64,000 nt of DNA from Mesorhizobium sp. 113-3-3 (lineage in GTDB: Bacteria > Pseudomonadota > Alphaproteobacteria > Rhizobiales > Rhizobiaceae), in NCBI RefSeq assembly GCF_016756495.1, contig NZ_AP023243.1:3228501-3292500 (forward strand), in the 5' to 3' direction. Shown here in pieces: positions 17,480 to 27,592 of the stretch. The notes under the pieces are model-generated. The model was not told the DNA's origin. It made no database searches and saw only the letters and a list, made by a program, of their open reading frames with translations. Each line of letters opens with the position of its first letter. Position 1 is the stretch's first letter. The translations under genes were made by a program, and so were the position numbers.

Positions 17480-19408
17480 ATGCCGGCGCATGAAGAGCAG
17501 ATGTCAGGGGGGGCCGCGCCAGGGCGCGTGCTTCCGCGCGCCCTGCTTTTGGCGTTGATGTGCGCGACCGCGCTGGTCGCCGAATCACCGCCTGCGGCCG
17601 CTTTCGAGCTTTTCGGCATCAAGCTGTGGGGATCGTCCAACGACGAGGACGCCGATATTGTCGATCCGCTGCGCTATGCCGTGACCATCACGGCGCCCGA
17701 CGCCGACAAGGATCTGGTCAAGAAGCTGGAAAACGCCTCGGCGCTGAAGGGCGACGAGGACCGGCCGGTCTCGGGTTCGCTCGGGTTGATGGCCAAGGCG
17801 CGCAGCGACCGTGAACAGCTGGTCGCCGCCCTCTACGCCGATGCCCGCTACGAAGGCGTGGTCACCATCACCATCGACGGCAAGTCGCTCGACGAACTTC
17901 CGCCGGACGCCGAATTCAAGGGACCGCAGCCCATTCCGGTGGTGGTCACCGTCGCCGTCGGCCCCAAATTCACGCTTGGCACTATCCGGCTGGAGGGCGA
18001 CGCGGCGGGGTTGATGAGCGCCGACTACGGCCTGATATCGGGCGGCGACGCCGGGTCGGGCGCGGTGCTCAAGGCCGAGGCGCTGATCGTGCGGACGCTG
18101 AAGGAGCAGGGCAGGCCGCTCGCCAAGGTGACCGACCGGCAGATCGTCGCCGACCATGCCACCTCGACGCTCGACGTGACGCTGACGGTCGCGGCCGGGC
18201 CGGTCGCCGGCTATGGCGCGACCACCGTGGAAGGCACCGAGAAGGTCGACCGCGACTTCACGGAGTACATGACGGGCTTGAAGCGCGGCAAACAGTACTC
18301 GCCGCAGGAGATCAGCGACGCACGCGACAGGCTGCTGGCGCTGGAAGTCTTCAACAGTGTGACGTTCAAGGAAGCCGACAAGCTCGACGCCGAAGGCAAC
18401 ATCCCGATCGGCGTCCAGGTCAGCGAGCGCAAGCCGCGCTATTTCGGCCTGGGCGGCACCTTCTCGAACACGGAGGGCTTGGGCCTCGAAGGCTATTGGG
18501 GGCACCGTAACCTGTTCGGTCACGCGGAAAAGCTGCGCATCGACGGCGCCATCAGCGGCATCGGCAGCAACAATCTGTCCGATCTGAACTACAATGCCGG
18601 CATCATGTTCGAGAAACCCGGCGTGATCGGGCCGTCGTCGAAATTCTTTGCCAGCTTCAAGACCGTGCTCGAGCATCCGGACGCGTACGACCATTTCTCG
18701 GTCAAGGGCAGCACCGGCCTGTCCTATGAACTCGACAAGAAGCAGACCGTCTCGGCGGAAGTGGCGCTCGACTATTCCAGGATCACGGATGCGTTCGGCA
18801 AACACACCTATCTGATCGCCAGCATTCCGCTGCAATATGTCTATGACAACAGGGACAGCAGGCTGAACCCGACCAGGGGCTTCCGGGTGCTGGCCTATGC
18901 CGAACCGAGCTACGACATCATGAGCGGTGCCGCCTTCCTCAAGCTGAAGGGCGAGGGATCGGCCTACCAGTCGCTGGATACGGCCTCGAAATTCGTGCTG
19001 GCCGAGCGCGTCGCCATCGGCTCGATCGTCGGCACCGGGCTGGCGAACGTTCCGGCCGACCGGCGTTTTTATTCCGGCGGCGGCGGTTCGGTGCGCGGCT
19101 ATGCCTATCAGGGCATCGGCCCGAAAGACTTCACCGGCCAGCCGATCGGCGGCCTGTCCTTCTTCGAGACCTCGGTCGAAATGCGCATCGCCGTCACCGA
19201 TACGATCGGCATCGTGCCGTTCGTCGATGCCGGCACGGTGTCGACCAAATCGATGCCCAATTTCTCCGACGTCAAGGTAGGCGCCGGCGTCGGCCTGCGT
19301 TACGTCACGCCGTTCGGGCCGCTGCGCATCGATGCGGCCGTGCCGCTCAACCGCGATCCCGGCGATCCGCGTTTCGGCATCTATGCCGGTATCGGGCAGG
19401 CGTTCTGA
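17480..19408 (+). CDS. tamA: Translocation and assembly module outer-membrane protein TamA (Omp85 family)
   Basis: 642 residues. Signal peptide (hydrophobic ALLLALMCATALVA), then POTRA domains to about residue 310 (VTVAVGPKFTLGTIRLEGD, VAAGPVAGYGATTVEGTEKVDRDF), then a 16-strand beta-barrel with the lid-lock motif GGSVRGYAYQGIGP and an aromatic C-terminus ending QAF. It sits in the outer membrane and, with TamB, supports assembly of outer-membrane proteins or lipid transport. ATG 17480 gives the full frame; ATG 17501 (MSGGAAP) is an alternative start, and neither has a strong ribosome site. One base separates it from tamB. Confidence 0.94.
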   Translation: MPAHEEQMSGGAAPGRVLPRALLLALMCATALVAESPPAAAFELFGIKLWGSSNDEDADIVDPLRYAVTITAPDADKDLVKKLENASALKGDEDRPVSGSLGLMAKARSDREQLVAALYADARYEGVVTITIDGKSLDELPPDAEFKGPQPIPVVVTVAVGPKFTLGTIRLEGDAAGLMSADYGLISGGDAGSGAVLKAEALIVRTLKEQGRPLAKVTDRQIVADHATSTLDVTLTVAAGPVAGYGATTVEGTEKVDRDFTEYMTGLKRGKQYSPQEISDARDRLLALEVFNSVTFKEADKLDAEGNIPIGVQVSERKPRYFGLGGTFSNTEGLGLEGYWGHRNLFGHAEKLRIDGAISGIGSNNLSDLNYNAGIMFEKPGVIGPSSKFFASFKTVLEHPDAYDHFSVKGSTGLSYELDKKQTVSAEVALDYSRITDAFGKHTYLIASIPLQYVYDNRDSRLNPTRGFRVLAYAEPSYDIMSGAAFLKLKGEGSAYQSLDTASKFVLAERVAIGSIVGTGLANVPADRRFYSGGGGSVRGYAYQGIGPKDFTGQPIGGLSFFETSVEMRIAVTDTIGIVPFVDAGTVSTKSMPNFSDVKVGAGVGLRYVTPFGPLRIDAAVPLNRDPGDPRFGIYAGIGQAF

Positions 19409-19409
19409 C

Positions 19410-22400
19410 ATGAAGACGGTGTGGCGCATCCTTCGCATTGTCTTTTACACGCTGCTGATCGTGGTCGCGGGCGCGATCGGCGCGCTCATTGTCCTGACCA
19501 AGACCGAGCGTGGACGCGACAATCTCGCCGGCATCATTTCGCGGCTGGCCTCCAGTGACGACCGCAAGGTCACGGTCAGCGGCATTGACGGCATCTGGTC
19601 GGGGGCGCTCAGCGTCGACCATGTGATGCTGGAAGACCGCCAGGGTGCGTGGCTGGTGGCGCGCAAGGTCGCCGTCGACTGGTCGCCGCTTGCATTGCTG
19701 TCGAAGAGCTTCAACGCAGACCGCATCGCGGCCGAGCGCATTGAACTGGCACGCTTGCCGGTTGCCGGCGAGCCGCAGCCGGCACCGAGTGGCGGCGCGA
19801 CGCTGCCGGTTTCCATCGACATCCGGCAGATCGACCTGCCGGAAATCGCGCTTGGCCAGCAACTGGCCGGCAGCGGCATCGCCGAACTCGCCGCCAAGGG
19901 AATGCTCAAGGCCGACGCGGCGCCGCTGGCGGTCGAAACGGTGCTCAACGTCACCCGCCATGACGGCAAGCAAGGCAGTGTCGACGCCAAGATCCATTTT
20001 GCGCCTGCCGACAACAGGCTCGACCTCGACCTCAAGGCGTCGGAGCCGGCCGGAGGCATCATTGCCAATCTGCTCAAGCTGCCCGATGCGCCACCGGTCG
20101 AAATAGCCGTCTCGGGCACGGGACCGCTTGCCAACTGGAACGGCATCGCCACGTTCATGGTCGATGGCAAGATCGTCACACAGCTGACCGGCCGCCATCA
20201 ACTCACCGACAAGGGCAATCACGTCGAGGCCAAGGGCGACGGCGCGTTCGCGCCTTTCCTTCCGGAAAATCTGCGGCCGCTGTTTACCGGCAAGACCAGT
20301 TTCGATGTCGCGGGCACCGCGACGTCGGCCGGCGGCATCAGTGTTGACCGCGCCAACATCGAGAGCGATGCCATCCACGGCACCGCGACCGGCATAGCCG
20401 ACCCGGCCGGCGCAAGCGACCTGTCGGTTGAAATCGCGGCCAAAGGCGCACCTGTGCCGATCACAGTGGGCAATGCGGCACAGCCAATCACGGTGGTCAT
20501 CAGGAAGATCACCGCCCGCGCCTTTGGCGACGGCAAGGCGCCGATCATCGACATCGGCGCCGCGCTGGTTTCGGTGGTGGCGGGCGGCACCCAGCTCAAC
20601 GATATTTCGGCGCAGGTCCATTCCGACGGCTTCGACATCCAGAACCGGGCCGGGCCGTTTGCCGTCAAGCTGACGGCCGGCGGGCTGAAGACCGATGTGG
20701 CGACGCTGGCGCCGCTGATCACCGGCAAGGTCGACGTCGACCTCGGTGGATCGCTGAGCAAGGACGCCATCACCATCGACCAAGGCACGCTGCGCTCCGA
20801 TGCGCTGAACGCCTCGCTGACCATGACGGTGGCGCTTGCCGATCTGTCGATGCAGCTCAAGATGAATGCCGATGCGGTGTCGACCGCCTTGCCGCCGCAG
20901 ATCAGTTCGGTGCTCGGCGAGCGGGTGAAATTCTCGGCCGCCGCGACGCGCGACCCGCAAGGGGCCTTTGCCGCCAATTCGATCTCGTTGACCTCGGGCT
21001 CGCTCAGCGCCAGCGGCACCGCCAGTGCGCAAGGCAGCGACATCCAGGCCGACATCAAGGGCACGCTGGGCGACGTTTCGGTGCTGTCGCCGATGGTCGG
21101 CGTGCCGGTCGCCGGAGGCGTCGATTTCGCGCTGTCGGCAAGCGGCGCCAGGACGGCGCCGGATTTCACCGTTTCCGCCAACAGCGACAGCCTGACCGCC
21201 TCGGGCCGCACGGTGAAGGCGATCAAGCTGACGGCAAGCGGCAAGGCCGACATAGCCAGCCCCTCGGCCAACATCTCGCTGACCGGCGCGGTCAACGACC
21301 AGCCGCTAGACGTCAAGGCGGCGCTGGTGACCAGTGAGGGCAAGCGCTCGATCAACGGTTTTTTGGTCTCGCTCGGCGACAACAAGGTTTCCGGCGACCT
21401 GGCGCTCGATGACAAGTTCATGCCGCTCGGCACGCTGACGCTCGCCGCACCCGCGATCGACCAGCTTGCGGCACTTGCCGGCCAGGCCGTGACCGGCGAC
21501 ATCAACGGCACCATCCTGTTCGCCAAGGAGGGTGATGCGCCATCCGTCACCATCAATGCCAAGAGTACGTCGATCGCGCGCGGCGAGGTGACGGCCAGGA
21601 CGATCGCGGTCAACGCGCTGATCGCCAACTATCTCAAGGCGCCGGCGATCTCGGGCACCATCAAGGCCGGCAGCGTCACCTCGGGCGCCACCGAAATCAG
21701 CGGCATCGGCGTCGACCTGAAGCGCGACGGCGACTGGACCAATTTCACCGGCGGCGCCACCATCGCTGGCATTCCGGCGACCGCCGCCGGCCGGGTCAAG
21801 ATCGCAGAGGGCACCACCAGCGTCGAGATCGCCTCGGGCGAGGCGACGGTTCGCGGCATCAAGGCGGCAATCGCTGCGCCCTCGACGCTGAGCATCGCCA
21901 ATGGCACGACCAGCATCGAAAAACTGGCGCTCGATGTCGGCGGCGGTTCGGTGACGCTGTCGGGCAGCGCCGGCCAGACGCTCGATCTCGCGGCACAGTT
22001 TTCCGCGCTGCCGGCGGCGCTCGCCAATGATTTTGCGCCAGGCCTCGATGCCGTAGGCACGCTCGGTGGCACGGCGCAAGTGACAGGAACGCCGGCCGCC
22101 CCCGAAGTTCGATTCAGCGCGCAGTTGGCTGGCGTCGAAACCAGCCAGACCCGCCAGGCAGGGCTCGGGCCGCTCGCTGTCGATGCGGCTGGCGCCTATA
22201 CCTTGGCCGGCGGCGTCGCCCTCGACCATGCGACGCTCTCCGGCGACAAGATTTCAGGCACGGCCTCCGGCACCATCAATCCGAACGGCGCCAGCGATTT
22301 TGCCCTCGACCTCACATCGTCGGGACCAAGCCTGCCGCTGACGGTCGGCAGCGCCGCGAGCCCGGTGAAGATCGAGATCCGGTCCTTGTCTGCAAAGGTG

Positions 22401-25400
22401 GCGGGCGAGAGCACGCAGGCCCGCCTGGACGTCTCGGCGATCCTGCCTTCGGTGACCACCAGCCCGGCGAAGGTGGACGGACTGGTGCTCGCACTGCATT
22501 CGGATGCGTTCGACCTCAAGAACCGCGCCGGACCGGTTTCCGGCACGGTGTCGGTGGACAAGGTCGGTCTCGACAATGCCGCCATCGCACCGCTGATCGC
22601 CGGCAAGGTGACGGCCGCGCTCAACGCCCGGCTGACGTCGGACGGCGTCGCCATCGACAGCGGCTCGCTCAAGAGCGATGCGCTGAACAGCCAGGTCGCC
22701 GGCCATGTGTCCCTGCGTGACGGTGCCATCGACCTCAAGCTGAACGCGGATGCCCCGTCCTCGGCCTTGCCGGCGGCGGCGCGCGGCATGCTTGGCGAAC
22801 GCGCTGAGATCAGCGCCACGCTGAAGCGCGATCCCAATGGCAGCATCAATGTCGACGGGCTGAAGCTGGTCTCGGGCGGACTGACCGCGCAGGGGCAAGC
22901 GAGCCTTGCCGACAACAAACTGGCAGCCGACGTCACCGGCGCCCTTGCCGATATCTCGCCGCTGTCGAAGGACGCCAAGGGCGCCATCGCCTTTGCACTG
23001 AATGCCCAGGGGCCGGCCATCGCGCCGGACCTGTCGCTGACGGTCAACAGCGATCGGCTGCTGGTTGCGTCGCGCGAGATCGCCGGGTTGAAGCTTACGG
23101 CCACCGGCAAGGCGGATGCCGCGAACCCGGCGGCGAATGTGCAACTGACCGGCAATGTTGCGGGACAGGCCTTGCAAGGCAGCGCGGTGCTGGCGACGGC
23201 GGACGGCAAGAGCGCCATCAACGGCCTGCTTCTGTCACTGGGCAAGAACCGGATTTCCGGCGATCTGGCGCTCGACGACAAATTCGTGCCGGAAGGCACC
23301 ATCTCGCTCGACCTGCCCGATATCGGCCCGCTCGCCGCACTGGCGCTGGAAAAGGCGGAGGGCGACGTGCGCGGCACGATCGCCTTCACGAAGAACGGTG
23401 CGGCACCGCAGGTCGCCATCAAGGCGGCCACCGCTTCGATCACGCGGGGCGACCTGCAGGCGAAGGCGGTTTCCATCGACGCGCTGATCGCCAACTATCT
23501 CGCCGCACCGGTGATCTCGGGCAAGATCCGCGCCGGCACCGTCACATCGGGCGGCACCGTGATCAGCGGCATCGATGTCGATCTCAAGCGAGACGGCGAT
23601 TGGACCGGCTTTTCAGGCGGCGCCACGGTCAAGGGCATTCCCGCCAAGGCCGCGGGCCGCGTGAAGGTGGCCAATGGCACCACCACCATAGAACTCGCTT
23701 CCGGCGAGGCGACTGTCCAGGGCATCAAGGCGGCCATCGCCCAGGCTTCGACGGTCAGCATTGCCAACGGCACGACGACGCTGGACCGGCTGGTGCTCAA
23801 CCTTGGCGGCGGCACGGCGACGGTGACCGGCAAGGTCGGGCAGGCGCTCGACATCAATGCGACGCTGGCCAAGGTGCCAATGTCGCTCGCCAACAGTTTT
23901 TCGCGCGGGCTCGACGCCGCCGGTTCGATTTCCGGCACGGTGAAGGTGACCGGTGCGCCGGCGAGCCCTTCCGTTGCCTTCAATATTGACGCGGCGGGCG
24001 TGCAGACGTCGCAGACCCGCGGTGCCGGTGTCGGCGCGGTGGGGGTGTCGTCGTCCGGCACTTTTGCCGGCAACAGGCTGACGTTCAACGCCAATGTCAG
24101 CGACGGCGCCGGCCTTGGCCTCAAGGGCGGCGGCACGGTGACGACGGCGGGCACGCCGGCGCTGGTGCTCGACTTCAATGGCGCCGTTCCGTTCGGCATG
24201 CTCAGCCAGAAACTTGCCGCGCAGGGCCTGGCGCTGACGGGGACGGCCAACGTCAACGTCCAGGTGCGCGGTCCGGCGACGTCGCCCGTCATCGGCGGCA
24301 GCGTCAGCACTTCCGGTGCGCGGCTGGTCGATGCGCGCTCGGGGCTGGCCGTCAACGATCTCACGGCCGACGTCTCGATTGGCGGCGGCGTGGCCAGGAT
24401 CAACCGGCTGACCGGAACATTGTCGACGCGCGGCAGCCTGTCGGCCAGCGGCACGGTCGGCATCAACCCGGCGCAAGGTTTTCCCGCCGACCTGTCGATC
24501 AAGCTCACCGACGGGCGCTATACGGACGGACGCGTGGTGACCGCCAATCTCGGCGGCGACCTGACGATCAAGGGGCCGCTGGTATCGGCACCGGTGATTG
24601 CCGGCACCGTCAACCTGGCCAAGACCGTCATCACGGTTCCGGATAAATTGCCGGGCTCGCTCTCGGCGCTCGACGTCAAGCACAAGAATGCGCCCGGCGC
24701 GGTGAGGGCGCAGGACAAGGCGCTGCGCCCGGCGACGACGTCAGGCAAGAGCGGCGGCAGCGGGCTTGCGCTCGACGTCACCGTCAACGCGCCGAACCAG
24801 ATATTCATCCAGGGCAGGGGCGTCGATGCCGAACTGGGCGGCTCGCTGAGATTGACCGGCCCGGCCTCGTCGCCGCAGGCGGTCGGTACCTTCACCTTGC
24901 AGCGCGGCAGGCTGTCGATCCTGGGCAAGCGGCTGACCTTCACCGAAGGCACTGTTGGCTTCTCCGGCTCGCTGGTGCCCTATCTCAATTTGACGGCGAC
25001 CACGACGACGACCAGCGCCACGGTCACCATCGTGGTGTCGGGCGAGGCGACCAATCCGAAATTCACCTTCTCCTCGGTGCCGGCACTGCCGGAGGACGAG
25101 GTGCTGGCGCAATTGATCTTCGGCCGGTCCATGTCGAACCTGTCGCCGCTGCAGATCGCGCAGCTGGCCGAGGCGGCCGGGCAATTGGCCGGTGTCGGCG
25201 GCTCGACGTCGCTGCTGGAGAATCTGCGCAGCGCCATCGGCGTCGACGATCTCGACGTCACCACCGACGACCAGGGCGGCACCGCGGTCTCGGCCGGCAA
25301 GTACCTCAACGACCGCACCTATGTGACCATCCAGAAGGGCGACAAGCCCGGTTCGGGCAAGGCGACCATCGACCTCAATGTCGGGCGTGGCGTCAAGTTG

Positions 25401-25463
25401 CGTGGCGAGGCGACGGATGCCGGCGAGGCCAAGGGCGGCATCTTCTACGAAAAGGAATATTGA
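19410..25463 (+). CDS. tamB: Translocation and assembly module inner-membrane protein TamB (DUF490)
   Basis: 2017 residues, considerably longer than typical TamB (about 1250-1500). One N-terminal membrane helix (ILRIVFYTLLIVVAGAIGAL) anchors a long periplasmic beta-helical body, and the conserved C-terminal TamB domain runs from about residue 1700 to the end (LPEDEVLAQLIFGRSMSNLSPLQ). The extra length comes from a tandem duplication: about 20341-22170 and about 22207-24036 encode matching segments of about 610 residues with an offset of 1866 bases (622 codons), for example LALDDKFMPLGT/LALDDKFVPEGT and VDLKRDGDWTNF/VDLKRDGDWTGF. The ATG is one base after the tamA stop. Confidence 0.94.
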   Translation: MKTVWRILRIVFYTLLIVVAGAIGALIVLTKTERGRDNLAGIISRLASSDDRKVTVSGIDGIWSGALSVDHVMLEDRQGAWLVARKVAVDWSPLALLSKSFNADRIAAERIELARLPVAGEPQPAPSGGATLPVSIDIRQIDLPEIALGQQLAGSGIAELAAKGMLKADAAPLAVETVLNVTRHDGKQGSVDAKIHFAPADNRLDLDLKASEPAGGIIANLLKLPDAPPVEIAVSGTGPLANWNGIATFMVDGKIVTQLTGRHQLTDKGNHVEAKGDGAFAPFLPENLRPLFTGKTSFDVAGTATSAGGISVDRANIESDAIHGTATGIADPAGASDLSVEIAAKGAPVPITVGNAAQPITVVIRKITARAFGDGKAPIIDIGAALVSVVAGGTQLNDISAQVHSDGFDIQNRAGPFAVKLTAGGLKTDVATLAPLITGKVDVDLGGSLSKDAITIDQGTLRSDALNASLTMTVALADLSMQLKMNADAVSTALPPQISSVLGERVKFSAAATRDPQGAFAANSISLTSGSLSASGTASAQGSDIQADIKGTLGDVSVLSPMVGVPVAGGVDFALSASGARTAPDFTVSANSDSLTASGRTVKAIKLTASGKADIASPSANISLTGAVNDQPLDVKAALVTSEGKRSINGFLVSLGDNKVSGDLALDDKFMPLGTLTLAAPAIDQLAALAGQAVTGDINGTILFAKEGDAPSVTINAKSTSIARGEVTARTIAVNALIANYLKAPAISGTIKAGSVTSGATEISGIGVDLKRDGDWTNFTGGATIAGIPATAAGRVKIAEGTTSVEIASGEATVRGIKAAIAAPSTLSIANGTTSIEKLALDVGGGSVTLSGSAGQTLDLAAQFSALPAALANDFAPGLDAVGTLGGTAQVTGTPAAPEVRFSAQLAGVETSQTRQAGLGPLAVDAAGAYTLAGGVALDHATLSGDKISGTASGTINPNGASDFALDLTSSGPSLPLTVGSAASPVKIEIRSLSAKVAGESTQARLDVSAILPSVTTSPAKVDGLVLALHSDAFDLKNRAGPVSGTVSVDKVGLDNAAIAPLIAGKVTAALNARLTSDGVAIDSGSLKSDALNSQVAGHVSLRDGAIDLKLNADAPSSALPAAARGMLGERAEISATLKRDPNGSINVDGLKLVSGGLTAQGQASLADNKLAADVTGALADISPLSKDAKGAIAFALNAQGPAIAPDLSLTVNSDRLLVASREIAGLKLTATGKADAANPAANVQLTGNVAGQALQGSAVLATADGKSAINGLLLSLGKNRISGDLALDDKFVPEGTISLDLPDIGPLAALALEKAEGDVRGTIAFTKNGAAPQVAIKAATASITRGDLQAKAVSIDALIANYLAAPVISGKIRAGTVTSGGTVISGIDVDLKRDGDWTGFSGGATVKGIPAKAAGRVKVANGTTTIELASGEATVQGIKAAIAQASTVSIANGTTTLDRLVLNLGGGTATVTGKVGQALDINATLAKVPMSLANSFSRGLDAAGSISGTVKVTGAPASPSVAFNIDAAGVQTSQTRGAGVGAVGVSSSGTFAGNRLTFNANVSDGAGLGLKGGGTVTTAGTPALVLDFNGAVPFGMLSQKLAAQGLALTGTANVNVQVRGPATSPVIGGSVSTSGARLVDARSGLAVNDLTADVSIGGGVARINRLTGTLSTRGSLSASGTVGINPAQGFPADLSIKLTDGRYTDGRVVTANLGGDLTIKGPLVSAPVIAGTVNLAKTVITVPDKLPGSLSALDVKHKNAPGAVRAQDKALRPATTSGKSGGSGLALDVTVNAPNQIFIQGRGVDAELGGSLRLTGPASSPQAVGTFTLQRGRLSILGKRLTFTEGTVGFSGSLVPYLNLTATTTTTSATVTIVVSGEATNPKFTFSSVPALPEDEVLAQLIFGRSMSNLSPLQIAQLAEAAGQLAGVGGSTSLLENLRSAIGVDDLDVTTDDQGGTAVSAGKYLNDRTYVTIQKGDKPGSGKATIDLNVGRGVKLRGEATDAGEAKGGIFYEKEY
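20341..24036 (+). repeat. Tandem internal duplication in tamB, period about 1866 bases
   Basis: Three anchor points give the same offset of 1866 bases: CTGGCGCTCGA at 21399 and 23265, GCGCTGATCGCCAACTATCT at 21615 and 23481, and the SQTR segment at 22134 and 24000. Near the N-terminal edge the offset is 1878, so small indels exist. The copies are diverged in both DNA and protein, so the duplication is old. Confidence 0.85.
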
Positions 25464-25655
25464 GGGCCTGGCCCTTACCATGGCCAGGGCTGGCGCTGTC
25501 GCAACCCGCGCCAATGTCTCAGTTTAATCGCCTTGAGTAGATTTTGGCGAAATCTGGGCGCACTAGCAATTTTGCGTCAAGACTGTCGCTATCGCGCGTA
25601 CCGCTCCCTTTTCAAAGTTGCACATTCTCCAACATGTTCCCAATCCAAGCTGTCT

Positions 25656-25684
25656 TTGACATGATGGCCTGGATGCGGAATGTT
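25656..25684 (+). promoter_or_regulatory. Possible sigma-70 promoter of the peptide ABC operon
   Basis: TTGACA at 25656-25661, a 17-base spacer, then AATGTT at 25679-25684; the start codon is 33 bases further on. The -35 is perfect and the -10 is weak. The remainder of the 253-base gap after tamB shows nothing else recognisable. Confidence 0.4.
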
Positions 25685-25716
25685 AATCGGCGGAAAGCCA
25701 ACAATGGGAGTTAGTC

Positions 25717-27369
25717 ATGACGATCTACAAGAGTAATGGCGATCGCGTTCCGGATCACATCCTGGCCATGGCCGAAGAAGCCAAGGCAGGTAAGGTCGAT
25801 CGCCGCGAATTTCTGGCCATGGCCAGCGTCTTCGGCGCCTCGACGGCGATGGCTTATGGCCTTCTCGGTCTCGCCGATCCGACGCCGGCAAGGGCGGAAG
25901 AGGTAAAAGGCAAGAAAGGCGGCACGCTGAAGGTCGCGCAGTGGATCAAGGATCCCAAGGATCCTCGCAAGGCCGACTGGTCGGAAATTGCCAATGCCGA
26001 ACGCCAGGCACTCGAGCCGCTGGTCAAGTACACGAGCGAATATACGTTCCGCCCCTATCTGCTGGAAAGCTGGGACGTGAACGACGACGCCACCCAGTAC
26101 ACGCTGCATGTGCGCAAGGGCGTGACCTGGTCGAACGGCGACCCCTTCACGGCCTCTGATGTCGTCTTCAACCTGAAGCGCTGGGCCGACAAGAAGGCCG
26201 AAGGCAATTCGATGCCCGGCCGCCTCGGCTCGCTGGTGAAGGATGACAAGCTCGACGAAAGCGCCGTGACCATGCCGGACGACCACACCGTCGTGCTCAA
26301 GCTCGGCAAGCCTGACATCGCGTTGATCCCCAACATGTGCGACTATCCCGGCCTGATCGTCCACAAGACTTTCGATGAGAAGGGCGGCGACTTCAAGGCC
26401 TGCCCGATCGGCACCGGTCCATTCGAGCTCGTCTCTTACGACGTCGGCCAGAAAGTCGTCTACAAGCGCCGCGAAGACAACAAGTGGTGGGACGGCGAAG
26501 TGTTCCTCGACGGCATCGAATTCATCGACTACGGCACCGATCCGGCGGCCATGGTCAGCGCTTTCGAGGCTGGCGAAGTGCACACCAACTTCGAAACGTC
26601 GGCCGACTATGTGTCGATCCTCGACAAGATGGACCTGGTCAAGTCGGAGATCGTCACGGCTTCGACCATCGTCTGCCGCACAAACGTCAACAACAAGCCT
26701 TATGGCGAGCAGAAGGTGCGCAACGCGCTGCAGCTCGCGGTCGACAACAATGTCGTCCTGCAGCTCGGCTATGGCAATGCCGGCTCGGTCGCCGAAAACC
26801 ACCATGTCTGCTCGATCCATCCGGAATATTACGAGCTGCCGAAGGTTGCCCGTGATCCGGCCAAGGCAAAGGCGCTGATGGCGGAAGCCGGCCAAGCCGA
26901 CTTCGAACACGAGCTGATCACGGTCGACGAGGACTGGCACAAGAACACCGGCGACGCGATCGCCGCCCAGCTGCGCGATGCCGGGATCAAGGTGAAGCGC
27001 ACGGTGCTGCCGGGCTCGACGTTCTGGAACGACTGGACGAAGTATCCGCTGTCGATGACCAACTGGAACATGCGCCCGCTCGGCGTCCAGGTTCTGGCCA
27101 TCGCCTATCGCACCGGCGAGGCCTGGAACGAGGCTGGCTGGTCAAACCCCGACTGGGATGCCAAGCTCAATGCCGCGCTTGCGGTCGCCGACGCGGCCAA
27201 GCGCAAGGAAATGATGAAGGACATCGAGCAGATCCTGCAGGATTCCGGCATCATCATCCAGCCCTACTGGCGCAAGCTCTACAGCCACTCGGTCAAGGCG
27301 GTGCAAAACTACAAGATGCATCCGACCTTCGAGCGTGACTACGGCAAGGTCTGGCTCGACCAGGCGTGA
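25717..27369 (+). CDS. ABC importer binding protein, peptide/nickel family (SBP family 5), Tat-exported
   Basis: 550 residues. A twin-arginine signal is visible: [15 protein letters not shown] at about residues 28-42, followed by a hydrophobic stretch and cleavage near PARAEE. The body matches DppA/OppA-type binding proteins: [52 protein letters not shown] and ALQLAVDNN. It captures a peptide, opine, or similar ligand in the periplasm for the permeases that follow. GGGAG precedes the ATG. The specific ligand cannot be read from the sequence. Confidence 0.92.
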   Translation: MTIYKSNGDRVPDHILAMAEEAKAGKVDRREFLAMASVFGASTAMAYGLLGLADPTPARAEEVKGKKGGTLKVAQWIKDPKDPRKADWSEIANAERQALEPLVKYTSEYTFRPYLLESWDVNDDATQYTLHVRKGVTWSNGDPFTASDVVFNLKRWADKKAEGNSMPGRLGSLVKDDKLDESAVTMPDDHTVVLKLGKPDIALIPNMCDYPGLIVHKTFDEKGGDFKACPIGTGPFELVSYDVGQKVVYKRREDNKWWDGEVFLDGIEFIDYGTDPAAMVSAFEAGEVHTNFETSADYVSILDKMDLVKSEIVTASTIVCRTNVNNKPYGEQKVRNALQLAVDNNVVLQLGYGNAGSVAENHHVCSIHPEYYELPKVARDPAKAKALMAEAGQADFEHELITVDEDWHKNTGDAIAAQLRDAGIKVKRTVLPGSTFWNDWTKYPLSMTNWNMRPLGVQVLAIAYRTGEAWNEAGWSNPDWDAKLNAALAVADAAKRKEMMKDIEQILQDSGIIIQPYWRKLYSHSVKAVQNYKMHPTFERDYGKVWLDQA

Positions 27370-27380
27370 TCAGGCCAAGT

Positions 27381-27409
27381 GGAGGAAGGGGCGGCTCGCC
27401 CCTTCCTCC
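27381..27409 (+). other. Strong intercistronic hairpin
   Basis: Perfect 13-base stem GGAGGAAGGGGCG, loop GCT, CGCCCCTTCCTCC, starting 12 bases after the binding-protein stop. There is no U-tract, so it is more likely a 3'-end-stabilising or partial-attenuation hairpin that keeps binding-protein mRNA more abundant than permease mRNA, a common arrangement in ABC operons. Confidence 0.6.
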
Positions 27410-27592
27410 CGCTCTCCGCATGGTTCCAAAACCAGAAGTCGGCGCAGCAAAAGTTGCGGACTCCTCTGGCGAGGTCGTGCAATAAACTGGGTTGATTGCA
27501 TCCGAGGGCTTGTTTGACAGCCAGTTCCGCCATCGCGGCCGAAGTGGTTTTTCAATAGGCTCCAACCCCAACCAGACCGGCAGGGGGCCGCC

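Noticed and set aside
20219..23494. Long antisense frames inside tamB
   Set aside because: Low-complexity Ala/Ser/Val-rich products that follow from the codon pattern of the sense gene.
20341..24036. Recombination hotspot or CRISPR-like repeat array in tamB
   Set aside because: There are only two long, diverged protein-level copies, with no short identical repeats or spacers.
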